Assembly: GCF_003860465.1 (NCBI RefSeq)
Contig: NZ_CP034186.1
Span: 342,292-406,291 of the forward strand
Source: Deinococcus psychrotolerans
GTDB lineage: Bacteria > Deinococcota > Deinococci > Deinococcales > Deinococcaceae
Reading direction: 5' to 3'
Length of the DNA: 64,000 nucleotides
Positions 52,620 to 61,284 of the stretch are shown here, piece after piece (positions within the stretch are counted from its first letter, which is position 1; each line of letters opens with the position of its first letter). The position numbers and the translations under genes are program-made. Under the pieces are notes generated by a model. It was not told the DNA's origin, did no database searches, and saw nothing but the letters and a program-made list of their open reading frames with translations.

Positions 52620-54032
52620 ATGCAACTTCAAAGTGGTTTGAATCCTGACGCAGCACTGCTTGTTCTGATCGGCGACGCAGTGCGAGAAAATGCTTTGGGT
52701 GAAATTCTGACGCCGGACAGTTGGCACATCTTGAGCGCCGCTGCTGGGCGGCTGCTCCCGGATCTCAAGGCTGGACAGCTCGAAGTGGTGCGCCTAGGTC
52801 ATCGCGACGTAGCCCTTGCCATCCTTCCCATTGACGCGGCCGAAGCTCGCGCGCTCGGGGTGGCGGCGGCGCGGACGGCAGAGAAGCTCAAGGCACCCTC
52901 GGTTGGCGTCATGGGACTGGGAGCAGAACTGTCCAGTGAAATGGCTCTGGGCGTGCAGCTGGGCAATTACCGCTTCACCCGCTACAAACCCGGAGAAGCG
53001 CCCGCCATCGAGCAGCTCAGCGTGGACAATCTGTCGGACAGTGAAGCCCAGCGGGTATCGGCGCTGGCTTCCGGCGTCTGCCTGGCACGCGACTTGGTGA
53101 ACACGCCTTACAACGATTTACCAGCCACGGCCTTTGCTGAGGTGGCCCGCAAGGTGGCCCAGGAGAGTCAGCTGGAAATCGAGGTCTGGGGGCAGGCCGA
53201 GTGCCAGCAAAAAGGGATGAGACTGTTCGTAGCGGTGGGCCAGGGCAGCGCCCATGAGCCTCAATTTCTCAAGCTCACCTACCGGCCTGAGGGCACAGGC
53301 AACCATGCGCCCAAGCGAATTACAGCTCTGGTGGGTAAAGGCGTGATGTTCGATACCGGCGGCTACAGTCTCAAGACTGCTGGCGGAATGTACGGCATGA
53401 AAGGCGATATGGGCGGCGCGGCAGCGGTTCTGGGCGCGATGCAGATCGTGGCCGCGCTGCGTCCCCAGCACGAAGTTCGCGCTTACATCGCCGCCACCGA
53501 CAACGCGGTCTCAGGAACGGCCATGCGCCCCGGCGATATCTACAGGGCGCTGAACGGCCAACGGGTCGAAGTCACCAACACCGACGCCGAGGGCCGCCTG
53601 ATCCTGGCCGACGCCCTGACCCTGGCTTCCCAGGAAGGGGCCGACGAGATCATCGACATCGCCACCCTGACCAGCGCTAAAGTCACGGCACTGGGCGAGG
53701 ATGTGGCGGCCCTTTTCAGCGATGACCCAGCCCTGACCCAGGCGGTGCAGGACGCAGCGCGAACTGCCCAGGAACCAGTCTGGCAACTGCCATTACATGC
53801 GCCCTATCTGGAGAGCTACCGCTCTGGCATCGCCGACTTAAAGAATAGCGATATGGTGCCGGCTGGCGGCAGCGTCAAGGCGGCGCTCTTTTTGCAGCAA
53901 TTCGTGACGCGGCCTTGGGCACATCTGGACATTGCCGGCAACGCCCTCAAAGATAAGGCCCACGCCTTCGGCCCCGCTGGGGCGACTGGATTTGGGGCGA
54001 TGTTGCTGGCCGAACTGGCCGCCCGACCCTGA
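52620..54032 (+). CDS. Leucyl aminopeptidase, M17 family
   Basis: From ATG 52620 the 470-residue enzyme has the M17 two-domain form. The catalytic domain carries GVCLARDLVNTPYNDL, ALVGKGVMFDTGGYSLK (Lys and Asp ligands), MKGDMGGAAAVLGAM and the diagnostic NTDAEGRLILADALT (Asp and Glu binding two zinc or manganese ions). It removes N-terminal residues from peptides in the cytoplasm. The N-terminal third is short and divergent compared with the classical PepA domain. An alternative GTG lies 15 bp upstream; neither start has a clear ribosome site. Confidence 0.93.
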   Translation: MQLQSGLNPDAALLVLIGDAVRENALGEILTPDSWHILSAAAGRLLPDLKAGQLEVVRLGHRDVALAILPIDAAEARALGVAAARTAEKLKAPSVGVMGLGAELSSEMALGVQLGNYRFTRYKPGEAPAIEQLSVDNLSDSEAQRVSALASGVCLARDLVNTPYNDLPATAFAEVARKVAQESQLEIEVWGQAECQQKGMRLFVAVGQGSAHEPQFLKLTYRPEGTGNHAPKRITALVGKGVMFDTGGYSLKTAGGMYGMKGDMGGAAAVLGAMQIVAALRPQHEVRAYIAATDNAVSGTAMRPGDIYRALNGQRVEVTNTDAEGRLILADALTLASQEGADEIIDIATLTSAKVTALGEDVAALFSDDPALTQAVQDAARTAQEPVWQLPLHAPYLESYRSGIADLKNSDMVPAGGSVKAALFLQQFVTRPWAHLDIAGNALKDKAHAFGPAGATGFGAMLLAELAARP

Positions 54033-54202
54033 ACAGGTACATGCTCCCTCGACTTTCAGCCGCTTTGTAAACCGGTCTGATTGTAGAGAACTGAGGCGGG
54101 AGCGACGAACGCGAACTGCTCAAACACCTCAGGGAAAATATGTAAGGTTCAAGTCTCTACGCAGCTCTGATAACCCACGCGGCATTAGACCTCTTGCGAA
54201 AG

Positions 54203-55079
54203 TCATGATTGGCAGGCTCGCGTAAGGTTGCAGAGGGCTGCGATCAGCTGAACTCGGAGAGCGAAACGACGACGTCGATGGCGATACACGCCCTTGAGCA
54301 CGCGAAAGACTTTCATGCGACGAATCACGTGCTCCATCCCTTGGCGGGTATAGGCCAGTTCCCGATTCTCCTGACGCTGTTGAGTACAGAGAGGCGACGC
54401 CCGCGTTGCCTTTTGGGTGGTGATGGCGCGCCTGTGGCGAAGCCACAGGCCTTGATATAACCGGCATCTCCGATCACGGCCGTGTCGTAGGGGAAGCGCA
54501 CGCTGGACTGCCGGAATAGCTTCAGCTCATGAACCGCTCCAGCGCTTGTCGCTGTGCCGAGGATCCGCTGCGTCACGGTACAGATGAGCAGTTGGAACTT
54601 CAGTGTGTGCTGCTTTTTCTTGCCGCTGTACCAGCGCCGCTGCTGTCTTGTGCAGAACGGCACCTATCGGGCCTGCACGCTTTTTTGGGTCGTTCACACG
54701 GTACTTCGGAGGCACCGACTGCGACAATGCTGTAGACGATCTGCGCTTCTTGAAACACGCGCTTTTTGGGCATCTGGACTTGCGGACTGGCAATCAGCGC
54801 TGCCTCGACACGTTCCACCGTGCGGTGCACGGTGGCCTCATGGACACCCCAGTCATTGCCCAAGTACGCGAACGTACGATATTCACGCCAAAATTCCAGG
54901 GTCATCAGGAGCTGCTCAGCCAAGCTGAGTGCCGCTGGGCGGCCAGATTTCTTCTTCCGTTCTTCTCGTTCAATCAGGACAGCCTCCATCTCAGCGAAGG
55001 TCTCAGGATGTACCCCAGTGCGTCGACGGGACTGCTTGCGGTTCATCTTCAGCGTGCGTGTCAGGCGTTCTTGCTCCAC
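54203..55079 (-). pseudogene. IS5-family transposase, two frame lesions
   Basis: From ATG 55079: MEQERLTRTLKMNRKQSRRR, then RPAALSLAEQLLMTLEFWRE, then NDWGVHEATVHRTVER (an HTH_Tnp_4 domain), then VGASEVPCERPKK. The hairpin copy F then intervenes, and the frame resumes with QQRRWYSGKKKQHTLKFQLL and FPYDTAVIGDAGY (DDE_Tnp_4). A duplicated AT near 54,459 shifts the frame again; the rest reads LWLRHRRAITTQKAT, then RQGMEHVIRRMKVFRVLKG (late catalytic Glu region), ending near LCNLTRACQS at 54203. Without both lesions the gene would be intact. Confidence 0.8.
54647..54680 (+). repeat. Hairpin insertion copy F (34 bp)
   Basis: Starts CTTGTGCAGAACGGCACC and ends GGGCCTGCACGC. The outer stem is GTGCAG/CTGCAC, where other copies have GGGCAG/CTGCCC or GGCCAG/CTGGCC, a compensatory change. 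It interrupts the Lys-Lys/Gln-Gln junction of the IS5 transposase. Confidence 0.7.
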
Positions 55080-55178
55080 CCTCTAAGCTTAGCCTGCGAC
55101 TTTCGCAAGAGGTCTAATGACTGCGAAATCCGACAAACAGGAGTAGGAAAAGTCGAATTCTCTGATCAGCCGATAGAG

Positions 55179-56459
55179 TCATTTAATAGTTTTGCAAAAT
55201 GTGATACTATAATCACTTTGAAAATCTTTGATAAAGTCGGGTATTGTTATGGTTAATTCATCAGAGTCCGGGATTTTTACGTAAAAATCTCCGCTGTTCT
55301 GGATAAATTCCCACCTTCCGACATTAGTGATCGGAAAAGCTACAGCAGATTTATAGAGAGAAACATCAAAAAATCTTATACCTAGATTTGAAAATGAGAA
55401 TTTTACGATTACATTGCTTCCCTTGGTCTTAAATTTCAAATCTGTTATTCTATTCTCTATTTTTCCAACAAAACTGGGCTGCATATTATCGCAATTAGAC
55501 TTCAAAAGATCCAATAATTGTTGCCAATGATGCTGCTCGAGAACACTATCATAAAGTCTATCTACATCAAATTCCCATATAATTACTTTAGGCTTATTTT
55601 TCTCAAACTCGTCACCCAAAAGATAACTTTGAATGCCGCTATGCACCCCACCGCCTACAACCGCATAATTGCTTATCTCTCTTTGTAGAGACTGTTCCAA
55701 ATATCCGCTAAAATTCCAAGGTGAGGCGCTAAAACTGGTTCCAACCAAAATAATCTGGGGTGTATCATCTGATAACAAGTCTAGTTTACTTTGCATTTGG
55801 GTTTTAGATGCCTCTACCGTTTCTACATTTTTATTTTCGAAACCGCATCTTTTTTTCAACTGATCAGCGTAATAAGCCGCTCCATCCACAAGACTCACCA
55901 TATAATCAGTGGTAGAAAATTCACGAACAGGAATTTGAGAGTAAGATGGTATTTTTTTGACTATACTCGCCGTCGCCTCGGCAACCATCTTTGCACTTTG
56001 TGGTTTCCAGTGCCAATCAGTTTTATTTATAAATTGTCCATTTGTCTGTTCTGCAATTTTGAGAACGTCTATAACATTTATTTTATTGGCGATTAGACCA
56101 CTAATAAATGTTTCATAATCTTTTCTCGATTTTTGCCATTTGTAAGACTTCTGTATGGGATCGTCTAAGTTGAGCTGATTAACCTCAGTTAATCCTTTGT
56201 GAGAAACCGGCACAATGACTAAATCTATACCCTTGACCTTTAATAGATTGGCCGCCTCTATAAATGAAGGCAAATACTTTGCATAGGGTATTTCCGAGTT
56301 AAAATCCTGACTTGGGATAAAAAGATTTCCATTTAAACCATAGACGACTCTCTCAGGACTGGTTATGTTTTCCTGGCAATCAGATTCTTGTGCAAAGGCA
56401 GTGCCCAAGGACGAAAAGGCTAAAATGGCCACGTAGGAAAATATCGTATGTTTTTTCAT
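55179..56459 (-). CDS. AlgX/AlgJ-like acetyltransferase-associated protein, A+T-rich
   Basis: The ATG at 56459 overlaps the AlgJ-like stop (ATGA). The 426-residue protein has a signal peptide (HTIFSYVAILAFSSLGTAFA) and the SGNH-like features of the AlgJ/AlgX family: NKTDWHWKPQSAKMVAEA (the D-x-H motif) and LVGTSFSASPWNFSGYLEQ (the G-T-S-F/Y-S nucleophile motif). The rest is beta-rich and may bind polysaccharide. It would transfer or position acetyl groups on an exported polymer. The coding sequence is markedly richer in A and T than all neighbours, a sign of separate origin or recent transfer. Confidence 0.7.
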   Translation of the reverse strand: MKKHTIFSYVAILAFSSLGTAFAQESDCQENITSPERVVYGLNGNLFIPSQDFNSEIPYAKYLPSFIEAANLLKVKGIDLVIVPVSHKGLTEVNQLNLDDPIQKSYKWQKSRKDYETFISGLIANKINVIDVLKIAEQTNGQFINKTDWHWKPQSAKMVAEATASIVKKIPSYSQIPVREFSTTDYMVSLVDGAAYYADQLKKRCGFENKNVETVEASKTQMQSKLDLLSDDTPQIILVGTSFSASPWNFSGYLEQSLQREISNYAVVGGGVHSGIQSYLLGDEFEKNKPKVIIWEFDVDRLYDSVLEQHHWQQLLDLLKSNCDNMQPSFVGKIENRITDLKFKTKGSNVIVKFSFSNLGIRFFDVSLYKSAVAFPITNVGRWEFIQNSGDFYVKIPDSDELTITIPDFIKDFQSDYSITFCKTIK

Positions 56460-57571
56460 TTTTTTACCTCATAATCGACACGCAGGAAGCGTTCTGGAAT
56501 CTCCCAGACGACCACTTGCGGTGGGTTGTCTTTCCTGTCCTGACTCTTTAGGTACCCGCGCATCGGCACGATGGGGCCTTTGCCTTCCTGCGCGGCGTTG
56601 AGCACTTCGGTACCCAGTACCTTAGACAGCACTCCGTCAAAGTGCCAGACGTTATTCTTGCTCACCGCACTGTAACTGGTGCCCACCAATGTCACCGCCA
56701 ATGGATCGCTGCCCAGCAGCCCCCCGCCTCCAGTATCAGTGCGGGTATAGACCGCTTCCTGCACGGTGTCGGGAGCTGGCCCCTCACCTTCCGGCACTGG
56801 GACATAGCGCAGTAGATCACCAGACCGTTTTACCGGAGGTTTCTTGGACGCCTGATACGTCGCTGCTGGCAGGTCTAACCCCAGCTCCTTCACGACAGGC
56901 GCGAGCGCCTGCGCCGCCACTTGTGCGCCCAGCGGCGTCCAATGCGTGTCCGTGTGGAAGAACAGATCCCCCTGTGACTTGGCCGCCTCGAAGTCTGCTG
57001 CCAGATTAGGCGCGGGAATCCCCGCTGCAACAAGCTGTTGACGAAAGTTTTCGTAGAGCAGTGCATTCATTTCGGGCACCTTCATGCTGCCCAACTCATC
57101 AGCGTAGACTCGCACTTTGGCTGGGATCAGCGCCACCACCAGCTTCGCACCGCCCTTCGCCAAGTCATCTCTGACCTGTTTGATGTACGCGACCTTGCCC
57201 GCAATTTCGGCAGCATCGGTCTTGCTGGTCTGGAATTCTTCGTTGGTAAACAGCCAGCCGTCCTTGCCGATCACTGCTCCGTCGCGGGCTTCGTTGAACA
57301 GCCGGTAATTCAGACCGCCCCACAAGTTCACGCTGGCATCCCGCCAGGGTACGCCGGGGTCGAGATTGGTCTTTTCATAGGTTCCCATCCACTGTCCTGT
57401 CACCACGTCCTGCCCAGTGGGAAAAGTGCGGGTACCTTTGGAGGTGAGGGCCAGCACCGCGCCGACGCCCACCACGGCCAGCAAGAAGGCGGCGGGCAGC
57501 CACTGCAAGACTCTCGGCGCAGCAGGGTTATCGAGGTTGGGTTTGACGGTGTCCTGGGCAAATTCAGTCAT
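56456..57571 (-). CDS. AlgJ-like O-acetyltransferase
   Basis: The 371-residue protein has a membrane anchor near residues 25-47 (WLPAAFLLAVVGVGAVLAL). The AlgJ core follows: GKDGWLFTNEEFQ, AKLVVALIPAKVRVYADEL, FFHTDTHWTPLGAQ (catalytic D-x-H) and VTLVGTSYSAVSKNNVWHFD (Ser nucleophile in G-T-S-Y-S). AlgJ proteins sit in the periplasm and pass acetyl groups, received through the membrane protein AlgI, to polysaccharide. GAGGTG lies before the ATG. It is in the same transcript as AlgI- and AlgF-like genes. Confidence 0.82.
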   Translation of the reverse strand: MTEFAQDTVKPNLDNPAAPRVLQWLPAAFLLAVVGVGAVLALTSKGTRTFPTGQDVVTGQWMGTYEKTNLDPGVPWRDASVNLWGGLNYRLFNEARDGAVIGKDGWLFTNEEFQTSKTDAAEIAGKVAYIKQVRDDLAKGGAKLVVALIPAKVRVYADELGSMKVPEMNALLYENFRQQLVAAGIPAPNLAADFEAAKSQGDLFFHTDTHWTPLGAQVAAQALAPVVKELGLDLPAATYQASKKPPVKRSGDLLRYVPVPEGEGPAPDTVQEAVYTRTDTGGGGLLGSDPLAVTLVGTSYSAVSKNNVWHFDGVLSKVLGTEVLNAAQEGKGPIVPMRGYLKSQDRKDNPPQVVVWEIPERFLRVDYEVKK

Positions 57572-57580
57572 TCGTTCACC

Positions 57581-58999
57581 TCAGAACTGGAAGTAGAGGA
57601 AGGGGGTATAGCTTTGCGCCGAGAGTTTCATGATCGCCAGCACGAACAGTGGCAGCAAGGTCACGGTAGCGACCACTGCCAGGCCGGGGCGTAGGAGTTT
57701 ACTGCCCACGTCTCCAACACGGTTGCCCCACACCGGAGCCACGTAGACCAGCACGGCGGCGACCAGCATGGTCACCAGTTCGCTAGGCCGCACCTGCCAG
57801 CTGAGGGTGTCACTCAAGCCCAGACCATTCAAACCGAGCATCCCTCTGTACATCCTGAAGGCGTCGGGTACGTTGTCGGCGCGGAACATTACCCAGCCGA
57901 TGATCACCAGCAGCAGGGTGCCGGGAATCGTGAGCCACGCAGAGCGTGGCTGCCAGAGTTTGGCTTCCTTCATGCGTCGCTCGATGGCCAGGATGCCGCC
58001 GTGCCACGCGCCCCACAGAATGAACGTCCAATTGGCCCCGTGCCACAACCCACCCAGCACCATCGTCAGCGCCAGATTGATGTAGGTACGGGCCCGACCC
58101 TTACGGTTGCCACCCAATCCAATGTAGAGATATTCGCGCAGCCACGAACTTAAGCTCATGTGCCACCTGCGCCAGAACTCGGTGATGCTGCGGGAGATAT
58201 AGGGGTGGTTGAAGTTCTCGGGGAATTTGAAGCCCATTATGGCCGCCAACCCAATAGCCATATCCGAGTACCCCGAGAAGTCGAAGTAGAGCTGCAAGGT
58301 ATAGGCAAAAGCGCCAAGCCAACTATCAAAAAAGCTGGGACTGGGTTGATTGAAGCTGGCGGTCACGAGCGGCGCGATGGTGTCGGCGATCAGCACCTTC
58401 TTGGCAAAGCCGGTCATGAAACGGGTGGCCCCGTAGCTGAACTTCTCAAGCGTATGGGTGCGGCTCAGGAACTGATCGGCCAGCAGGTTGTATTTCAAGA
58501 CTGGCCCAGCGATCAGGTGAGGGAAGAGGGCGATAAAAGCCGCGAAGTCCAGCAGATTGCGGGTGGGCGGCTCTTCCTTGCGGTAGATGTCCACCAGATA
58601 GGAGATGGCATGAAAGATAAAGAAGCTCAGGCCAATCGGCAGCAAAATCGGTGCCCAAGCGAATGGCGCGAAGCCCAAACCGGTCATGGCGGCGTTGAAA
58701 CTGCTGATGCCGAAGTTGGCGTACTTGAAGTACGCCAAAGCACACAGGTTAAGCGTCACCGCCACGGTCAGCAGCTGAAAACGGCGTGGCCCGTTGGAGC
58801 GGTCTATCGCCAAGGCAAAGAAATAAGCTGCCAACGTCACGCCAGCCAGCAGCCACAAGAAATCCAGTCGCCACCACGAGTACAGCGCGTAACTGCCGAT
58901 GAGAATCCACGCGCTCCGCCCTTTGAACGGCAGGAGGTAGTAGATGATTAGGAAGACTGGTAGGAACAAGAACAGGAAGACGTTGCTGCTGAAGACCAC
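57581..58999 (-). CDS. AlgI-like membrane-bound O-acyltransferase (MBOAT)
   Basis: The GTG at 58999 gives 472 residues with about ten membrane segments. MVFSSNVFLFLFLPVFLIIYYLL is the classical AlgI/DltB-type start. FFIFHAISYLVDIYR, PENFNHPYISRSITEFWRRWH and the MBOAT signature GLWHGANWTFILWGAWHG with the catalytic His all occur. AlgI proteins carry acetyl groups from cytoplasmic donors across the membrane for AlgJ/AlgX. The neighbours AlgF-like and AlgJ-like confirm the pathway. The polymer is unknown; no alginate biosynthesis gene is in the window. Confidence 0.92.
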   Translation of the reverse strand: MVFSSNVFLFLFLPVFLIIYYLLPFKGRSAWILIGSYALYSWWRLDFLWLLAGVTLAAYFFALAIDRSNGPRRFQLLTVAVTLNLCALAYFKYANFGISSFNAAMTGLGFAPFAWAPILLPIGLSFFIFHAISYLVDIYRKEEPPTRNLLDFAAFIALFPHLIAGPVLKYNLLADQFLSRTHTLEKFSYGATRFMTGFAKKVLIADTIAPLVTASFNQPSPSFFDSWLGAFAYTLQLYFDFSGYSDMAIGLAAIMGFKFPENFNHPYISRSITEFWRRWHMSLSSWLREYLYIGLGGNRKGRARTYINLALTMVLGGLWHGANWTFILWGAWHGGILAIERRMKEAKLWQPRSAWLTIPGTLLLVIIGWVMFRADNVPDAFRMYRGMLGLNGLGLSDTLSWQVRPSELVTMLVAAVLVYVAPVWGNRVGDVGSKLLRPGLAVVATVTLLPLFVLAIMKLSAQSYTPFLYFQF

Positions 59000-59012
59000 G
59001 CCCGCCCCCTGT

Positions 59013-59597
59013 TTACTTGGTCTTGGTGCTGCTGGTGGTCAGGGTCAGGCCGCTATCAGTAAGCACCAGAGCGTAGGCGCTGCCACGCTCCAACTTGACG
59101 CCTTTGAGGGTACCCAGCGGCTTGCTGCCGCTGAAGGCCGCCAGATCCACGGTGATGCCGTTGACCGCGCGACTGCCGCTCTCGCCAGGTTTGACGCCGC
59201 TCACCACCGCTGTTTTGCCGTCGGCGGTCTTGAGATCGACGTTAGCGGTCTTGCTGAGGTTGTAGATCACCAGCAGAGCTTTGGCACGGTTGTCGGCAAA
59301 GGGGTCAGTGAGCAGATTGAGTTTGGCTCCGTCGGCGACCACGCTGTAGAACTTGCCTGCCTCGACCTTCAGCTTGCCGTTAACGCCGCCGACTTTGGCG
59401 GTGAAATCGCCTTGGGGGATGACGACGTAGACGCTCGCCGCACCCTTGTCAGCGATCACGGACTTGTCGCCGAGAGTGGCCGAAGGCGTGTTCAGGACGC
59501 GCACGAAGGCGCTATTGGCGGGTGGAGCCGGTTCGTAGAGGCCGTCTTGGGCGAGAGCGGTGCCTGAGAGCAAGAGGAATGGCAAAAGTTTTTTCAT
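59013..59597 (-). CDS. AlgF-like periplasmic protein
   Basis: The 194-residue protein has a signal peptide (KKLLPFLLLSGTALAQ) and then LYEPAPPANSAFVRVLNTPSA, the characteristic start of AlgF, followed by a beta-rich domain. AlgF is required for O-acetylation of alginate and is thought to pass acetyl groups between AlgJ and AlgX. It is the first gene of the four-gene cluster (AlgF-, AlgI-, AlgJ- and AlgX-like), 14 bp before the AlgI-like gene. The region 59598-59833 upstream holds no clear gene; a short frame starting at 59769 is cut by the IS6 element. Confidence 0.8.
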   Translation of the reverse strand: MKKLLPFLLLSGTALAQDGLYEPAPPANSAFVRVLNTPSATLGDKSVIADKGAASVYVVIPQGDFTAKVGGVNGKLKVEAGKFYSVVADGAKLNLLTDPFADNRAKALLVIYNLSKTANVDLKTADGKTAVVSGVKPGESGSRAVNGITVDLAAFSGSKPLGTLKGVKLERGSAYALVLTDSGLTLTTSSTKTK

Positions 59598-59889
59598 TCT
59601 TCACATCTTAAACCTTGGAACTGATTTGTCCTGAGAAGCATCATTCCTGCTTTCACTTCTCCACCTACACGGGCAACTATCAGCTTGACACGCCCTGATT
59701 CTCAGAAGTATTGGGTAGCAGGCACAGGCGGCATTGGCCCCAAATACTTCTTCACATGAGGTCAGTAAATGAAAAAACCACCCAGGCCGCCGCAGACTAA
59801 GCCCGCCAAGACCTGCGCCATTCGCCCTGAAAAGGGTTCTGGCAACTTAATCGCGAGCGAGCCGAATCTACCCTGCGGCGGTCTGACGT

Positions 59890-60640
59890 TCAGACCACCG
59901 CATCAACGGCATGGTGCCAGGCTAGGTGGGCCTTCGTCTGATGCGTTCTTCGATTGTGCGCGGTGACAGTGGTTCGGGTGTGCTGGTGAAGGTTCGAAAC
60001 GCGGGTATGCAGGGCCAGAAATTCCTGCGTTCGTCGCGGTTTCTTGAAGCCCAGCTGACCTCGCTCCTGTTCCCAGGTCGGGCGATGCGATTGTTCAATC
60101 AAATTGTTGCAGCGCGCAGAGGAAATGACTTGGAGGTGCTCCACAGCGTGGAGCACCTGAAGCGCTCGAATGGCCGCCCCGTAACTCCACAGTTTGTCGG
60201 TGTGAATGACCTCTGGGACGTCGTCGTTCACCAACAGCCTTTCGAAAAAGATCTTGGCCGCCTGCGTGTCGCGGTGAGGTTGCGGCAGGATGTCCAGCGC
60301 TGTGCCGGTTTCATCGACGGCTCTCCAGCGGCCAGGCGTGCTCAAGCGCGTCCGTTCTGGCCAAGAACAACCAATGTTTCCTGCCACTGATCTTGACGTA
60401 CACCTCGTCCAGGAACCACCGGGAACCCCGGCGCGGTTCTCGGTGACGCAGCTCTTCGGTGAGGAGCGGGGCGAACTTGATGTTCCACTGGCGCAGAGTT
60501 TCATGACTGAGTACAATGCCGCGCTGGTGAAGCAATTCTTGGACATCGCGCTCGCTGAGCGGAAACCGGTGGTAGAGCCAGAGGGCGTGGTGGATGATGC
60601 TGAGTGAAAAACGGTGTCGGTAAGGCTTGCGGTCAGTCAC
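59890..60640 (-). pseudogene. IS6-family transposase, split by a 40-bp hairpin insertion
   Basis: From GTG 60640: YRHRFSLSIIHHALWLYHRF, then GSRWFLDEVYVKISGRKHW (first catalytic Asp). The frame is then diverted into the inserted copy E. Beyond it, in another frame, follow LWRAVDETGTALDILPQPHR, EVIHTDKLWSYGAAIRAL (second Asp) and NNLIEQSHRPTWEQERGQLG (Glu), ending HHAVDAVV at 59890. Removal of 40 bases restores HWLWRAVDETG, the exact family consensus. No other lesion is seen. Confidence 0.85.
60328..60365 (-). repeat. Hairpin insertion copy E (38 bp)
   Basis: On the reverse strand it starts CTTGGCCAGAACGGACGC and ends CACGCCTGGCCGC. The stem GGCCAG/CTGGCC is perfect and differs from copies A, C1 and D by compensating C/G exchanges. 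With one T on each side it adds 40 bases to the IS6 transposase gene. Confidence 0.8.
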
Positions 60641-60673
60641 GGAAGATCAGCTTATTGCAATTAAGTTGCCAGA

Positions 60674-60947
60674 ACAATTTGATTGAACAATCGCATCGCC
60701 CGACCCGGGAACAGGAGCGAGGTCAGCTGGGCTTCAAGAAACCGCGACGAACGCAGGAATTTCTGGCCCTGCATACCCGCGTTTCGAACCTTCACCAGCA
60801 CACCCGAACCACTGTCACCGCGCACAATCGAAGAACGCATCAGACGAAGGCCCACCTAGCCTGGCACCATGCCGTTGATGCGGTGGTCTGAACGTCAGAC
60901 CGCCGCAGGGTAGATTCGGCTCGCTCGCGATTAAGTTGCCAGAACCC
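60674..60947 (+). mobile_element. Partial IS6 copy in inverted orientation
   Basis: The forward strand reads NNLIEQSHRPTREQERGQLG and continues to HHAVDAVV, then the terminal repeat ending CCAGAACCC at 60947. It is nearly identical to the reverse complement of 59834-60110. Its 5' part is missing where the complete IS6 element abuts it. The pair forms an inverted repeat that could fold or recombine. Confidence 0.8.
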
Positions 60948-61284
60948 TTTGCCGCAGGCCAAGTTAAGGCAACACAACCCTTTTTTAGCTCCAAGAGCGG
61001 CTTAAACCAAATTTGTCGGATACTGGAGCCCGTTAAGGTAACATAAGCGTATAATTAGGCGATAGTTAACTTAAGTACAACCAGATTGCCGTTTCGGGAT
61101 TCCGCCCATCCCTGCACTCTCATCTGGCCGTACTTTCTCACCTTCTCGCGTCTTGGGCAGAACGGATGCCCATAAGGACGCCTGCCCGCTCCGCTCGGTT
61201 GACCTAAAGATAAAAGTTGTTGTACTTAGAAGCGGCTGTCGTCTTCAAGTTGGAACTTTCCTGGAACAGCGGCAAGGAGCCTGA
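60948..61284. other. IS-scarred intergenic region
   Basis: No gene is seen. GTTAAGGCAACACAACC at 60963-60979 matches the terminal repeat of the other IS6 element (45625-45641), and GTTAAGGTAACATAAGCG near 61033 resembles it. Hairpin copy D lies at 61152-61189. Promoters for the stressosome operon should lie in the last 100 bp. Confidence 0.5.
61152..61189 (+). repeat. Hairpin insertion copy D (38 bp), intergenic
   Basis: Starts CTTGGGCAGAACGGATGC and ends GGACGCCTGCCCGC, flanked by T on both sides. It is the only copy seen outside a transposase gene, about 95 bp before the RsbR-like start. Confidence 0.75.

Larger units (their letters stand above)
54188..55114 (-). mobile_element. IS5-family element, decayed
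   Basis: Inverted repeats beginning GACCTCTTGCGAAAGTC bound the element (54188-54204 and 55098-55114), with TA on both outer sides, as in IS5-group target duplication. The interior codes for a DDE transposase on the reverse strand, broken by a 35-bp insertion (copy F of the hairpin family) and a 2-bp duplication. Confidence 0.8.
59834..60677 (-). mobile_element. IS6-family insertion sequence
   Basis: The left end reads GGGTTCTGGCAACTTAATCG from 59834 and the right end, reversed, reads GTTCTGGCAACTTAATTGC from about 60675. The length of about 840 bp is normal for IS6. The transposase is on the reverse strand and would be intact but for one 40-bp insertion (copy E, 60328-60365). The right end abuts a partial inverted copy of the same element. 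Confidence 0.82.

Noticed and set aside
52337..52621. Reverse 94-codon frame upstream of the aminopeptidase
   Set aside because: No ribosome site or family; it overlaps the likely promoter region.
60311..60370. The LARTDALEHAWPL segment read as native IS6 transposase sequence
   Set aside because: IS6 relatives read HWLWRAVDE without it; the segment aligns with the hairpin insertions at 628, 44909 and 61152.
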